From positions 2,148,001 to 2,212,000 of the forward strand of contig NZ_CP047135.1 of NCBI RefSeq assembly GCF_009832905.1: a stretch of 64,000 bases of DNA, given 5' to 3'. How positions within the stretch are numbered: position 1 is the first letter of the stretch; each line of letters begins with the position of its first letter. The translations under genes were made by a program, and so were the position numbers. Positions 33,464 to 43,196 of the stretch are shown here, piece by piece. The stretch comes from Stenotrophomonas sp. 364 (GTDB taxonomy: Bacteria > Pseudomonadota > Gammaproteobacteria > Xanthomonadales > Xanthomonadaceae). Under the pieces are notes generated by a model that ran no database searches, was not told the DNA's origin, and worked only from the letters and a program-made list of their open reading frames with translations.

Positions 33464-36199
33464 CTAATTTGACTGCAATGCGACATAAGCCTTTTCCTGA
33501 TCCTCCATGGATTCAAACTGGCCGTGATTGTGCGCACCGAATGGCGTCATGTTGATCCAGACTTCTATCTTGTCGTCGCGAATTAAATTGATAAGGTATT
33601 CACCAACAAACCCTATGATTGCAAGAATTATCATTATGACGAAGCCCACGCCTGCGGTAATCGTACCGAACAATACGCAGAGTGCCACGATGGTCCCACC
33701 CAAGGCAGTTGCCCCGAACAGGATTGCCATGGGAATGTCACCGCTCTTGGCCGCGTCGTAAGCCTTCCAGCCGTCCACGACGGCGCCAAATATTGCCCCG
33801 AGCGTACCAACCATCTTGCCCAGCCACCCGATCACCATCGACGTTGTCGTCAAGTCCACTGACGCAATGCGCACGGCCCTCGCAACCTGTCCGTAGGCGG
33901 TTCGTTCAAGCGCGATTGCTGTCAGCTCGACACTGGTACCCGTCAGTCCCAGCAACGCACCACTCAACGCGATGCCGCGCCGCCACTGACTACCCTGCTT
34001 CTCATCATCCAGTTTCGAGAACGCATCAGCAGCATTCCACGTATCAAGCAGAAGCCCAACAACCCCAAAGCCCACATCGGCTCGTATGTTCATGCTCGCA
34101 AACGACGCCGCGCGACTGCGGACGACTCCTCGCAACTGCTCCTCACTTAGCAGGACGCCATCGAGATTGGCGATGTTCGTGTTGCGAAGAGCACGCATCG
34201 CGTCATCATCCCAGTAGACAGCCCACTGAAACACCTGCCGATTGCGAGCATTGCGCTGTCCAGTTGCCGTCCTTGCGCCGGACCGCTCTGAAAGCTCCTG
34301 CTGGAGGTGGGCATCAACACGCTGACGAACGCGCGCCTTCTCTGCGGTCGACTGCCCAGAACTAAGCGCTTCGACAATAAAGTGCGCCAACTCTGCCTCG
34401 GAGGCACGAATTGGAAGGCGGGTAATCTGGCGGCCGGAAACAGCTCCCATCAGCGCCATCATTCTGTATCTGACGGCTACGCTCAACGCCACACTCGCCG
34501 CACCCTTCTTGACGCTTTGACCTGCTTTCGATAGCGCAGTAATTATAGCGCCGGCCGTCTCGTGCATGAAATTGGCCGCAATGCCAGTGGGAGTTGTCCA
34601 CTCAGATGCGGGCGTTCGAGGGTTTTTCTTTTTCTCGTCGACATAGGCAAATGCTTTGAGAATATTACTCCAGGCACCTGCATTCTTTGCCAGATCCAGA
34701 CTAGGACCTGCGCCTTGTTCAAGATACTTTGCGACTTCACTATCATTGAGCACCAACGCACGCATTGTGATATTGCGCTTCTCGTCAAAACGACCATTGA
34801 GATCTTTGAGTAGCGCAACTGCAATTTCGTCATGCGCGGACACACCTTCCACGCAACGCTGGACGATGACAGTAAAGGCACCACCGCCCGCGTCCAATCT
34901 CTCGTGGTGATTGCAGACCAGCCAGTCCCGCAGGAGGTCTGACTGGTACCAACGCACGAACGCAGTGGCAAGAGGTGTTAGATGGCTTGCGGTGAACGCT
35001 TTCGTATCCCTTTCAAGATCGGCTTCGAACTTGGTGACTTTCGCCTCCGAGTAGTCGTCGCTGTATCGGCCCCACGCCGAGTCCCGGGCCTTTCGATCCT
35101 GTTCGGCCGTCAGGGAGTCGGGCATCTTGATGACGCCAGCGGCATAGAGTTCAGCTGACGCCTTGCCAGTGACTGCTGATGACCTTCGATCCCGCAGCTC
35201 CTTTGCTGCCGCCTGGTCTTCGATGGCTTTTCGAAGGCCTTTAATGCCCGTGGCTGCGGCGAGCTTCCAATCGCGGTCATCACTGACCTCAAAGTCTCGC
35301 ACCAACTCCCGCATCAAGGCCGACACGTCCTGCGTAAGACCGGCGGGATCGTTCAAGGCCAGCATCATTGCCGGCACCTCCGGAGACGCCTTCCTGACCC
35401 ACTCCTCCATGCCAACAACCTGCTGTTTGCAACGGCGGAATGGGAAGGTGGTGAAGTCAAACGCAGGGTTGCCGGCGATCGTCACCCCCTCGAGATTGAC
35501 CTGCTTGATCATCTTTCCTGTCGCTGGGTCAAGCACCATCTGCGACGCTGGCTGGCTCGGGTCTCGAGGCTTCGCGGCCGGCTCCTCATAGGCGAACTCA
35601 CTGACCAGACGCTTGGCCTCGCTCACTTCTCCGGTGTGATCGAAGCGTGCGCCGCCAACCCATGCTTTCACATCAACCGAGCGCATGTGCTTCTTCCGCT
35701 CGGAGGACAGCCGATTACGCTTCAGTACCTCCGGTGCCCAAGGTGCCTCACTGTAACCAAACCAAACCTTGCCAGCCCTCGACGGGTCAGGGATGGTGAC
35801 GAACCGCGCCAGCTGCGAAGTCGCCATGCGCGCACAGCTGGGCGCGAACTCCTCCATCGGCGGCGCATCGGCGTGCACATCAAACTCAAGCAGGTAGGCA
35901 TCCTCCGTGACGAAGTACCCCTTCCATTCGCCGCGGGCCTCGTTGAATACGTAAAGATAGCCCTGCCGTGCCAGTCGCAGGGTGTATTGAGCACGCGCAC
36001 CCGGCAAGACGATGTCCTTGACGCCCGCGCCGAATTTTCCTTCCAGCGGCGGCATGGTGAATCCTGCCCGCACATCGGTACGCGCAAGCGAGTAACGCAG
36101 GGGAAGAATGGGCAGACCGCGCTGGTCGCACATCTGGCATTTCTTGCTCGGATCGCAGGCCCCAAGGCCACCCGGCTGTTTGGTGTCAGTTGTTGCCAC
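33464..36199 (-). CDS. VasX/BTH_I2691-like T6SS effector, predicted pore-forming toxin
   Basis: 911 aa from a GTG at 36199 that has AGAGGAG ten bases upstream; an ATG at 36220 (918 aa) is the alternative, but the Shine-Dalgarno would then lie inside the gene. The N-terminus carries the family signature CQMCDQRGLPILPLRYSLAR. A long soluble middle region follows. The last 100 residues contain several hydrophobic segments (IGWLGKMVGTLGAIFGAVV, ILFGATALGGTIVALCVLFG, FVIMIILAIIGFVG), as in colicin-like VasX proteins. The start overlaps the DUF4123 adaptor gene, which overlaps in function with the VgrG upstream. The 3' neighbour is a DUF6708-like immunity gene. Parts of the gene (about 34500-34800) are AT-rich compared with the core T6SS genes. 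Confidence 0.83.
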   Translation of the reverse strand: MATTDTKQPGGLGACDPSKKCQMCDQRGLPILPLRYSLARTDVRAGFTMPPLEGKFGAGVKDIVLPGARAQYTLRLARQGYLYVFNEARGEWKGYFVTEDAYLLEFDVHADAPPMEEFAPSCARMATSQLARFVTIPDPSRAGKVWFGYSEAPWAPEVLKRNRLSSERKKHMRSVDVKAWVGGARFDHTGEVSEAKRLVSEFAYEEPAAKPRDPSQPASQMVLDPATGKMIKQVNLEGVTIAGNPAFDFTTFPFRRCKQQVVGMEEWVRKASPEVPAMMLALNDPAGLTQDVSALMRELVRDFEVSDDRDWKLAAATGIKGLRKAIEDQAAAKELRDRRSSAVTGKASAELYAAGVIKMPDSLTAEQDRKARDSAWGRYSDDYSEAKVTKFEADLERDTKAFTASHLTPLATAFVRWYQSDLLRDWLVCNHHERLDAGGGAFTVIVQRCVEGVSAHDEIAVALLKDLNGRFDEKRNITMRALVLNDSEVAKYLEQGAGPSLDLAKNAGAWSNILKAFAYVDEKKKNPRTPASEWTTPTGIAANFMHETAGAIITALSKAGQSVKKGAASVALSVAVRYRMMALMGAVSGRQITRLPIRASEAELAHFIVEALSSGQSTAEKARVRQRVDAHLQQELSERSGARTATGQRNARNRQVFQWAVYWDDDAMRALRNTNIANLDGVLLSEEQLRGVVRSRAASFASMNIRADVGFGVVGLLLDTWNAADAFSKLDDEKQGSQWRRGIALSGALLGLTGTSVELTAIALERTAYGQVARAVRIASVDLTTTSMVIGWLGKMVGTLGAIFGAVVDGWKAYDAAKSGDIPMAILFGATALGGTIVALCVLFGTITAGVGFVIMIILAIIGFVGEYLINLIRDDKIEVWINMTPFGAHNHGQFESMEDQEKAYVALQSN

Positions 36200-37031
36200 G
36201 TTCGTCCAACTCCTCTGCATTCAATTCCATTAATTGGCTGTACTCGTCCATCCATGCCGACAAGTACCCGCACTCCCCCGCGACAGCCAGATCGATCATC
36301 CTTCGCTCCGCAGGCTGGTCATGCACCTGGGGAGATCTGACAAGCGAGAGGAAGGCGAAGAACTCCACATCTTCATCGGTGCTCAAGCCAAGTGCCTGGG
36401 CCCTCATCATCTCGTTGAACGCGGCCCTTCTTGATGCGTCGGTGTCCTGCACCGGGGAGCCGTCGCGCGCCAGCCTGGCAAAGACGCGATTGACCGACCC
36501 CGTCATGGACAACGCCCGCATCTGCTCGATATCCAGGTCAAGCCGTTGCGCGGCCGCTCGCTCACTTGTACTGGCCGTCCAGCGCTCACTGCCAGGCACC
36601 GGCCAGGACCAGTGGCTGATTGGGCCCAACAGGACGTCGATCTGGAGAGGTTGCAGAATCCAGCGAAGGTTGAGCCACACCCGCGGATCGTGCAGACGCA
36701 GCCACATCGCTTCGCCGCCGATCTTCTGCACCATCGCGCTCTGCACATGCCTGGCTACCCGGCTGGGCGACGCCTGGCTCCGCAGCAAGCCGCAGAAGGG
36801 GGCTTTGTTGCGCGCGCTCCCATAGTTCATGGTCTGATCCAACCGATACAGACGATCATCCTCGTCCAGTTCGGCCAACGCGATCAGCCGCGGCATGTGC
36901 TTTTCTTGTCCCTTCAGTGCATCCGGAACAATCGGCTCACTTGGCCAAAGCGCTACGATGTCAGCATCGATCTGCATCGGATTAATCAACGCGAAATCTT
37001 GGGACATGAAGAAGCGGTGGCTGAACTCCAT
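36186..37031 (-). CDS. DUF4123 T6SS effector-loading adaptor (VasW/Tap-like)
   Basis: 281 aa. The core WLRLHDPRVWLNLRWILQPL near 110-130 matches the DUF4123 signature (fRfyDPRVl). QDFALINPMQIDADIV opens the domain. The ATG at 37031 is three bases after the vgrG stop and has GGGGAG seven bases upstream inside the vgrG end. The 3' end overlaps the VasX-like gene start, and its last codons supply that gene's ribosome-binding site, so adaptor and effector translation are coupled. Expected to bridge VgrG3 and the VasX-like toxin. Confidence 0.82.
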   Translation of the reverse strand: MEFSHRFFMSQDFALINPMQIDADIVALWPSEPIVPDALKGQEKHMPRLIALAELDEDDRLYRLDQTMNYGSARNKAPFCGLLRSQASPSRVARHVQSAMVQKIGGEAMWLRLHDPRVWLNLRWILQPLQIDVLLGPISHWSWPVPGSERWTASTSERAAAQRLDLDIEQMRALSMTGSVNRVFARLARDGSPVQDTDASRRAAFNEMMRAQALGLSTDEDVEFFAFLSLVRSPQVHDQPAERRMIDLAVAGECGYLSAWMDEYSQLMELNAEELDERGNN

Positions 37032-37034
37032 GCA

Positions 37035-39776
37035 TCAGCTCCCCAGCGGCACAACAGCCGCACCACTCTGCTCGGCTGCTCTCACGCGGAACTGGCACGG
37101 CCCGTGGCTTCCGGAAGGCAAGGTGGGCGCCGCAAGCTTCAACGCCTTGGCGCCCGTCCACTCCCGCTGCGTGCCCTTGAACTCCACCTTCCCGGGCGCG
37201 CCCAGCTCGATATTGTCGCCCTCGATCCGGATGTAAGCGCCGGCCGCCGTCGCCAGCAGATGCTTGCTCGGCGCCGAGAGCTGCACATCGGCCTGGGTAC
37301 TGGTGATCTTCACGTTGGTCTTGGCTGCCAGGATCGCCTGGTTCTTGTGCGCGCGTGCACTCACCTTACCCTGCGCGGCGTGCAGCGCGATGCCGCGTTC
37401 CTGATTCGGGCTTTCGGGCTTCGGCTCGGCACCGGCCGTGTACAGCACCAGCCCGCCGGCCACCGCCATCGTGATCGAGCCCTGGCTGAGCCAGTTCAAC
37501 GCCACGCCCGAAGCCAGCGTGGTGTGCGTACCACTTACCCAGACCTGGTCGGCCGGGGTCAGGCTCATCACACCGGCCACGCCGCTGCCCATCAGCACCG
37601 GCTTGTCCCAGCCCGGGGCATCGCCGTCGCCGCCGCTGATGCTGCCCGCCGCGCTGCCGCTCTGGGTGGCGCGCAGGCTTTCCTGCAGCTGTTCCAGGGC
37701 GTCGTGGGCCTGGAGCGTGGTCGGCTCCTCGGGCAGTTGCGCCTGCTGGTTCACTGCCGATTCGTTGAGCGATTGCAGCAGCTCGGCACTTTCCTGCAGT
37801 TGGGTCAGTGCCTGGTTGGCGGCCAGCTGGGGTTCGCCCGGCTCGGTGCTCAGCAGTAGGCCTTTGCCTCCACGCAGTGACCCAAAGGCCTGCGTGGAAA
37901 GCTCGGCGCCGAAGCCACGCTCGGTCTCGCGCACGTTGTCTTCGCCGCCCTTCAGGTGGCCCAGGGTCAGCGTGGTGGCGTGTTGGGTGGTGGAAAGCTG
38001 CGCGCGGCCCTGGCCGGGCGTGTCATCCAGGCGCATGTGCTGGTAACCGCCCTGCCCGCCCTGGCTGTCGGCCAGCGCCTGGCTCTTGAAACCGGTGTAG
38101 ACCGCAGCGTGTTCATTGCCGTCGAACCACGCCGGCGCATTGCCGGTCGCGTTGGCACCGCCGCTGGCGACCTGGTTATGGGCGGCGTCGGTCTGGCCGC
38201 GGCCGTTGTAGACCGCGCCGACCACGACCGGGCGGTCGATGTCGCCCTCGAGGAAGGCCACCAGGACTTCCTGGCCGCGACGGGGCAGCACCACGCCGCC
38301 CCAGTTGTCACCGGCCCAAGGGGTCATCACCCGCACCCAGGTCCACGCTCCACCGTTGGCCGGGGCGTTGTCGTCGCCGCCGGGATGGGCCAAACCGGTG
38401 CTGGAGCTGCCGCCGCGCTGCCACGGGAACTGCACTTTGATGCGGTGGTCGCGGTCGGACTGCAGCGGCTCACCGTCGGTGACCACGATGGCGCTGAGCG
38501 TGCCGGTGATCGACGGGCGCGGATGCAGGCGGGTGCCGTGGCCGTCCTCGGTCTGCGGGCGGTACACCACGTCGGCCGGGATGGCGACGAAGCGGTTGTC
38601 GTAGAAGGTGGTGGTGAGGTCCGGCGCAGTGGTGGCCACGGACAAGCCCGTCAATGCGCCCGGCAGGCTGAGCGGCGCCTGCGCGGCCGGCCCTAGCTGC
38701 TGCTCCAGCGCGTCGAACACATCGGCCTCGAAATTGTTGCGCGCCTGGTGCTGCACCGACAGGCACAGGAAGGCGGTGCCCGCGTCCACGCCCGGATGCT
38801 GCCCCAGCTGGAACTGCGCCCCGGGCGTGAGCTGCCGCCATTTGCCCTGCCCTTCAATCGTGTGCGCGCGCACACGCAACGCATCCAGGTGCTGCTGCGC
38901 GCGGCGCTGGCCACGCGCGTTGTCCTGCCAGCCGTACGGGCCGCAGGTGTCGGCATCTTCGCCGGTCGCCTCGTGCGCGGCCTGCGCTTCCGCGCTGGCC
39001 TGCCGCAGTTCCAACGTGCGGTGATCCCAGGTATGCCGGGAGACCTTGGTGGTGAGCCAGCGGCGCGCGGTCGACCACTGCTGCACGCTGTCATCGCGCT
39101 CGGTCACATCGCCACGGTGGAAGCGCACCGCGCCGAGATCCTTGGCGCCATGGTGGTTGTCGGCCAGCACCAGCGTGTGCGCACCAAACGAGTCGCTGCC
39201 CGGGTCTGCGGCATGCTCGAACCAGTAATAAATGCCCTCCTCGGCCAGCAGACGCTGCACGAAGGCCAGGTCGGTTTCCTGGTACTGCGTGGTCAGGCTG
39301 CGCCTGGCGTAGAGGCTGCGATCGGTCAGGTCCCAGCGCCATGCCGGTACCAGGCCGCTGTAGTCGGCAAACACGTTCTCGACGATGTCGACCACGCTGG
39401 CGTCATGGAATACATAGCTGTCCACGCGCTGGCCCAGGAAGGCCAGCCACGGCTGCAGGCGCAGGCGATACCGCGCCAGGCCGCCGTTGCTCCCGATCCG
39501 CTCGGCGGCGGTGATCCGGCCATGGAACGGGCGGGCGTTGCCGATGGCCTGCATCTGCAGCAATGCCGGCTGCCCCAGCAGGCCGTCCAGCGACAGGTTG
39601 GCATCGGCCGACAACGCAATGACATCGAACACGAATCCGATGCCGTCGATCTGCTCGGCGCCATTGAGCGACTCGGCCACCAGCACGTCGCTCCCCAGCG
39701 AGGTGCGCAGCTGCAGCAGGCGCTGTGCCTGCCCGGGTGCCGCAAGCGCGGCGAGTATCTTGGTTACGGAATCCAT
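37035..39776 (-). CDS. vgrG: VgrG/TssI spike protein (VgrG3)
   Basis: 913 aa from the ATG at 39776 with GGGGAA upstream; an ATG at 39791 has no site. The gp27-like part includes LTTQYQETDLAFVQRLLAEE; the gp5 OB domain has HRIKVQFPWQRGG near 450 and GAVYNGRGQTD; the DUF2345 helix has ADVQLSAPSKHLLATAAGAY. It differs from VgrG1 and VgrG2 over its length but ends CQFRVRAAEQSGAAVV, which aligns with the VgrG2 tail (C-x6-A-x3-G-x3-V). It is followed by DUF4123 and VasX-like genes. A 219-bp gap upstream separates it from the 117-aa gene. Confidence 0.93.
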   Translation of the reverse strand: MDSVTKILAALAAPGQAQRLLQLRTSLGSDVLVAESLNGAEQIDGIGFVFDVIALSADANLSLDGLLGQPALLQMQAIGNARPFHGRITAAERIGSNGGLARYRLRLQPWLAFLGQRVDSYVFHDASVVDIVENVFADYSGLVPAWRWDLTDRSLYARRSLTTQYQETDLAFVQRLLAEEGIYYWFEHAADPGSDSFGAHTLVLADNHHGAKDLGAVRFHRGDVTERDDSVQQWSTARRWLTTKVSRHTWDHRTLELRQASAEAQAAHEATGEDADTCGPYGWQDNARGQRRAQQHLDALRVRAHTIEGQGKWRQLTPGAQFQLGQHPGVDAGTAFLCLSVQHQARNNFEADVFDALEQQLGPAAQAPLSLPGALTGLSVATTAPDLTTTFYDNRFVAIPADVVYRPQTEDGHGTRLHPRPSITGTLSAIVVTDGEPLQSDRDHRIKVQFPWQRGGSSSTGLAHPGGDDNAPANGGAWTWVRVMTPWAGDNWGGVVLPRRGQEVLVAFLEGDIDRPVVVGAVYNGRGQTDAAHNQVASGGANATGNAPAWFDGNEHAAVYTGFKSQALADSQGGQGGYQHMRLDDTPGQGRAQLSTTQHATTLTLGHLKGGEDNVRETERGFGAELSTQAFGSLRGGKGLLLSTEPGEPQLAANQALTQLQESAELLQSLNESAVNQQAQLPEEPTTLQAHDALEQLQESLRATQSGSAAGSISGGDGDAPGWDKPVLMGSGVAGVMSLTPADQVWVSGTHTTLASGVALNWLSQGSITMAVAGGLVLYTAGAEPKPESPNQERGIALHAAQGKVSARAHKNQAILAAKTNVKITSTQADVQLSAPSKHLLATAAGAYIRIEGDNIELGAPGKVEFKGTQREWTGAKALKLAAPTLPSGSHGPCQFRVRAAEQSGAAVVPLGS

Positions 39777-39995
39777 GATGCTTCCCCGCATTCATTAGCC
39801 CAGTGAATTCGACTGGGACGATCCATCGTCAGCATAAATCAGCGCAAGCACCACGCGGTTCGCCCGAGCTGGAACCCGGGCGAGCATCGCGCCACATGCG
39901 TCACATTTTGCAAGCCAAATCACACTTTAAAGGCGATATGTCACCCCTCAGCGCCTGCCACACTCCTGTGCAGCAGACGCTCCGGGCGGCCTCTA
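39777..39995. other. Gap upstream of vgrG3 with hairpins
   Basis: A 7-bp stem (TCGCCCG 39860-39866 / CGGGCGA 39877-39883) lies mid-gap, and a 6-bp stem (CGGCCT / AGGCCG) crosses the stop of the 117-aa gene at about 39987-40003. These could end the tssH transcript so that vgrG3 has its own promoter. I could not assign a promoter with confidence. Confidence 0.35.
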
Positions 39996-40349
39996 TCAGG
40001 CCGACTGCGTAATACGTTCCAGCTGCAGCTTGGCACCTTCGTTCAGCAGCAGGCGGTAGTCGCGGCCGCCAGCGGTGACCGAGACTTCACGGGCATTGCT
40101 GACCAGCTGGTTGGCCTTGCCCTGCGCCGGCGCGTGGTTCTGGATGCGCCAGGCACCACGGCTGATCTGTGCGGCCAGGTTGCGGGCATCCTGGCGGGCG
40201 TCGGCGGCGGCACCGTGCAGCAGCTCGACGATGTGCTCCGGGCGCAGGCGGTTCCAGGCGCGCACGTTGTTGGTGTCGCGGGCCAGGCCCAGTTCCAGGC
40301 TGCCACAGTTGGCAATGGCCTTGGCGCGGTTGAATCCGTAGAAATCCAT
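39996..40349 (-). CDS. T6SS-locus protein of unknown function, 117 aa
   Basis: The start at 40349 has a strong GGAAGGAG. There is no signal peptide and no membrane helix, so it is a soluble cytoplasmic protein. It starts MDFYGFNRAKAIANCGSLEL, has a helical middle (NRLRPEHIVELLHGAAADAR, NLAAQISRGAWRIQNH) and a short beta-like end (REVSVTAGGRDYRLLLNEGA). It follows tssH by 25 bp. I recognise no family. Position between the sheath-recycling ATPase and the spike suggests an accessory factor, a small effector or a chaperone. Confidence 0.6.
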   Translation of the reverse strand: MDFYGFNRAKAIANCGSLELGLARDTNNVRAWNRLRPEHIVELLHGAAADARQDARNLAAQISRGAWRIQNHAPAQGKANQLVSNAREVSVTAGGRDYRLLLNEGAKLQLERITQSA

Positions 40350-40374
40350 ATTCGTATCTCCTTCCAGTCGACAA

Positions 40375-43125
40375 TCAGGACAGCTTGTATTTGAAGGCGC
40401 CGTTCTTCCCTGCGGTCACCTTGATGGTGTTGATCCGGTTCCCCTCGGCCATGGCCGCCAGGACGCTTTCCGCGACCTCCGGCAGCAGCGTACCGTTGAG
40501 GATGTGATCAACATTGCGTGCACCCGAATCCACCTCGGTGCAACGCGACAGCACGGCCTCGACCAGGCTGTCGTCCCACAAGAACGTGGCCTTGTGGTTA
40601 CCCGCCACTCGGTCGCGGATGCGGCCGAGCTTGAGCGCGATGATCTGGGCCAGCACGTCGTCGTTGATCGGGAAGTACGGCACGACTTTCATGCGGCCCA
40701 GGAACGCGGGCTTGAAACTCTTCATCAACACCGGGCGCAGGGCTTCACCCAGTGCTTCGGCAGTGGGGATCTCCTCGGCCGGCTTGTTCAGGCAGGCCTG
40801 CATGATCTGCGAGGAGCCGATGTTGGAGGTCAGGATGATCAGCGTATTGCGGAAGTCGATCTCGCGACCTTCGGCGTCGTCCATCTGGCCCTTGTCGAAC
40901 ACCTGGAAGAACATCTCCAGCACGTCCGGATGGGCCTTTTCCACTTCATCCAGCAGGACCACGCTGTAGGGGTTGCGGCGGACCGCTTCGGTCAGCACGC
41001 CACCTTCGCCGTAGCCCACGTAACCCGGGGGCGAGCCCTTGAGGCCGGAAACGCTGTGCGCTTCCTGGTACTCGCTCATGTTGATGGTGATCAGCTTGCG
41101 CTCGCCGCCGTACAGGATGTCGGCCAGCGCCAGCGCGGTCTCGGTCTTGCCCACGCCGGACGGGCCGACGAACATGAACACACCGCGCGGCTTGTTCGGG
41201 TCTTCCAGCTTGGCCGTGGCGGTGCGCACGCGCTGGGCGATGGCCTCCAGCGCATGGTCCTGCCCGATCACGCGGTCGACCAGCAGGGTGCCCAAGGTGC
41301 GCACCGTGCGGATCTCGTCCTTGACCATCCGGCCCAGCGGGACGCCGGTCCAGGCCGAGACGATTTCGGCCACCACGCCGCCATCCACCTGCAGCGGCAC
41401 CATCGGGGTGTCGCCCTGCAGCTGGCGCAGTTCGGCCAGCAGGCGGTCCAGCTCGGCCTGCTGCGGCGACACTGCGGCGGCGGCGGCCTTCTTGCCGCGC
41501 GCCGCAGGCTTCCCGGCGGCGCCGGCGTCAGCCGGAGTTGCCTCACTGCCAGCCGCCTCGGCGCCGCCATTCTCCATCTGCTGGCGCAGCTGGCGGATCT
41601 GGTCGGCCAGGGCACGCTCCAGCGAGAGGCGCTCTTCATTGGTGGCCAGCACGGCCCGGGCATCGGCCTGCAGCTGCTGCAGTTCGGCCAGACGCTCGGC
41701 ATGGTGGTTGGCGCCGCCGGCGGTTTCGCGCTGCAGCGCGGCCAGTTCGGCATCTAGGCGATCGAGGTGCTTGCGGGTGTCTTCGATGATCGCCGGGGTG
41801 GCGCTCTGGCCCAGTGCCACCTTCGCGCACGCGGTGTCGAGCACGCTGACGGCCTTGTCAGGCAGCTGGCGACCGCTGATGTAACGGTGCGACAGGCGCA
41901 CTGCTTCGGTAACGGCTTCATCCATCACGCGGATGTTGAAGTGCGCTTCCATCAGGCCGACCATGCCGCGCAGCATCGCGGCGGCCAGGGCTTCGGTGGG
42001 TTCTTCCACCTTGACTACCTGGAAGCGACGCGCCAACGCGGCGTCCTTTTCGAAGTACTTTTTGTATTCGCTCCAGGTGGTGGCCGCAATGGTGCGCAGC
42101 TCGCCACGGGCCAGGGCCGGTTTGAGCAGGTTGGCCGCGTCGTTCTGACCCGCGGTGCCACCGGCACCGATCATGGTGTGGGCTTCGTCGATGAACAGGA
42201 TGATCGGATGCGGGCTCTTCTTGACCTCGTCGATCACGTTCTTGAGGCGGTTCTCGAACTCGCCCTTGACGCTGGCACCGGCCTGCAGCAGACCCATGTC
42301 CAGGGTGTGCAGCTCCACGCCCAGCAGCACGTCGGGCACATCCTTGTCGGCGATGCGGCGGGCCAGCCCTTCCACCACGGCGGTCTTGCCCACGCCGGCC
42401 TCACCGGTGAGGATCGGGTTGTTCTGGCGGCGTCGCATCAGGATGTCGATCACCTGGCGGATCTCGCCGTCACGGCCGATCACCGGATCGATGCGACCTT
42501 CGCGGGCACGCTCGGTCAGGTTGGTCGTGAACTGGTCCAGCGCCGGCGTCTTGGACAGCCCGCCCTTGCCGCCGTCCACGGCCGCGGCGGTCTCGCCACC
42601 GAGGTCGCCCTCGCCTGCGCCCGCATCGGCGTTGCGCACGGTCTGGGTGGCTTCCTGCGAGCCCTCGGTGAGCTTGGCGAAATCGTGCTTGAGCTCGTCC
42701 AGCTTGAAGCGCACGAACAGCTTGGAGCCGCGGTAGGCCAGCTGCGACAGCTCCGGCTCGGTCATCAGCGCCAGCAGCAGGTGGCCGCTGCGGATGCGGC
42801 TGGTTTCCGAATCGAGCGAGGCGATCAGCCAGGCGTGCTCGAACAGCTTGGGAATGTGCTGGGAAAACACCGGCGTGCGGCTGTTGCCGGTCTTGAACTG
42901 GCTGATTTCGTCGGAGAGGTCGCGTTCCAGCGCATCCGGCGAGATGCCGCAGCGGCGGGCGATCAACACGAAATCGCTGTGCGGCTGCTCCAGCAGCGCC
43001 AGGAACAGATGCTCCAGATCAACCTCGTAGTTGCCGCGCGACATGCACAGGTTGGCGGCACGCTCGGCGGCCAGACGGCAGGTGTCGTCCAGCTTGCTGA
43101 TCAGGGTCTTGAGATTGATGCTCAT
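40375..43125 (-). CDS. tssH: T6SS sheath-disassembly ATPase TssH (ClpV)
   Basis: 916 aa, AAA+ unfoldase of the Clp/Hsp100 class that pulls apart contracted TssB/TssC sheaths. The N-domain (1-150) matches ClpV ([20 protein letters not shown]). AAA1 has Walker [11 protein letters not shown] near 240 and FIDEAHTM; a coiled middle region follows with an Ala-rich insert; AAA2 has Walker [11 protein letters not shown] near 658 and LLDEVEKAH. The gene lies 71 bp after tssG. AAGGAG is present but 13 bases before the ATG. Confidence 0.96.
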   Translation of the reverse strand: MSINLKTLISKLDDTCRLAAERAANLCMSRGNYEVDLEHLFLALLEQPHSDFVLIARRCGISPDALERDLSDEISQFKTGNSRTPVFSQHIPKLFEHAWLIASLDSETSRIRSGHLLLALMTEPELSQLAYRGSKLFVRFKLDELKHDFAKLTEGSQEATQTVRNADAGAGEGDLGGETAAAVDGGKGGLSKTPALDQFTTNLTERAREGRIDPVIGRDGEIRQVIDILMRRRQNNPILTGEAGVGKTAVVEGLARRIADKDVPDVLLGVELHTLDMGLLQAGASVKGEFENRLKNVIDEVKKSPHPIILFIDEAHTMIGAGGTAGQNDAANLLKPALARGELRTIAATTWSEYKKYFEKDAALARRFQVVKVEEPTEALAAAMLRGMVGLMEAHFNIRVMDEAVTEAVRLSHRYISGRQLPDKAVSVLDTACAKVALGQSATPAIIEDTRKHLDRLDAELAALQRETAGGANHHAERLAELQQLQADARAVLATNEERLSLERALADQIRQLRQQMENGGAEAAGSEATPADAGAAGKPAARGKKAAAAAVSPQQAELDRLLAELRQLQGDTPMVPLQVDGGVVAEIVSAWTGVPLGRMVKDEIRTVRTLGTLLVDRVIGQDHALEAIAQRVRTATAKLEDPNKPRGVFMFVGPSGVGKTETALALADILYGGERKLITINMSEYQEAHSVSGLKGSPPGYVGYGEGGVLTEAVRRNPYSVVLLDEVEKAHPDVLEMFFQVFDKGQMDDAEGREIDFRNTLIILTSNIGSSQIMQACLNKPAEEIPTAEALGEALRPVLMKSFKPAFLGRMKVVPYFPINDDVLAQIIALKLGRIRDRVAGNHKATFLWDDSLVEAVLSRCTEVDSGARNVDHILNGTLLPEVAESVLAAMAEGNRINTIKVTAGKNGAFKYKLS

Positions 43126-43196
43126 GCGGGAAAACGCGCTCCTTGCTGAAACCTGTTGATGAAGGGCAGCGGCCGGTCAGCCCTGCCCCGACCTGT

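Noticed and set aside
39777..39995. Sigma-54 promoter upstream of vgrG3
   Set aside because: TTGGCTTGCAAAATG looks suggestive but the GG/GC spacing of a -24/-12 promoter is not met; the other tss intergenic regions inspected gave no match either.
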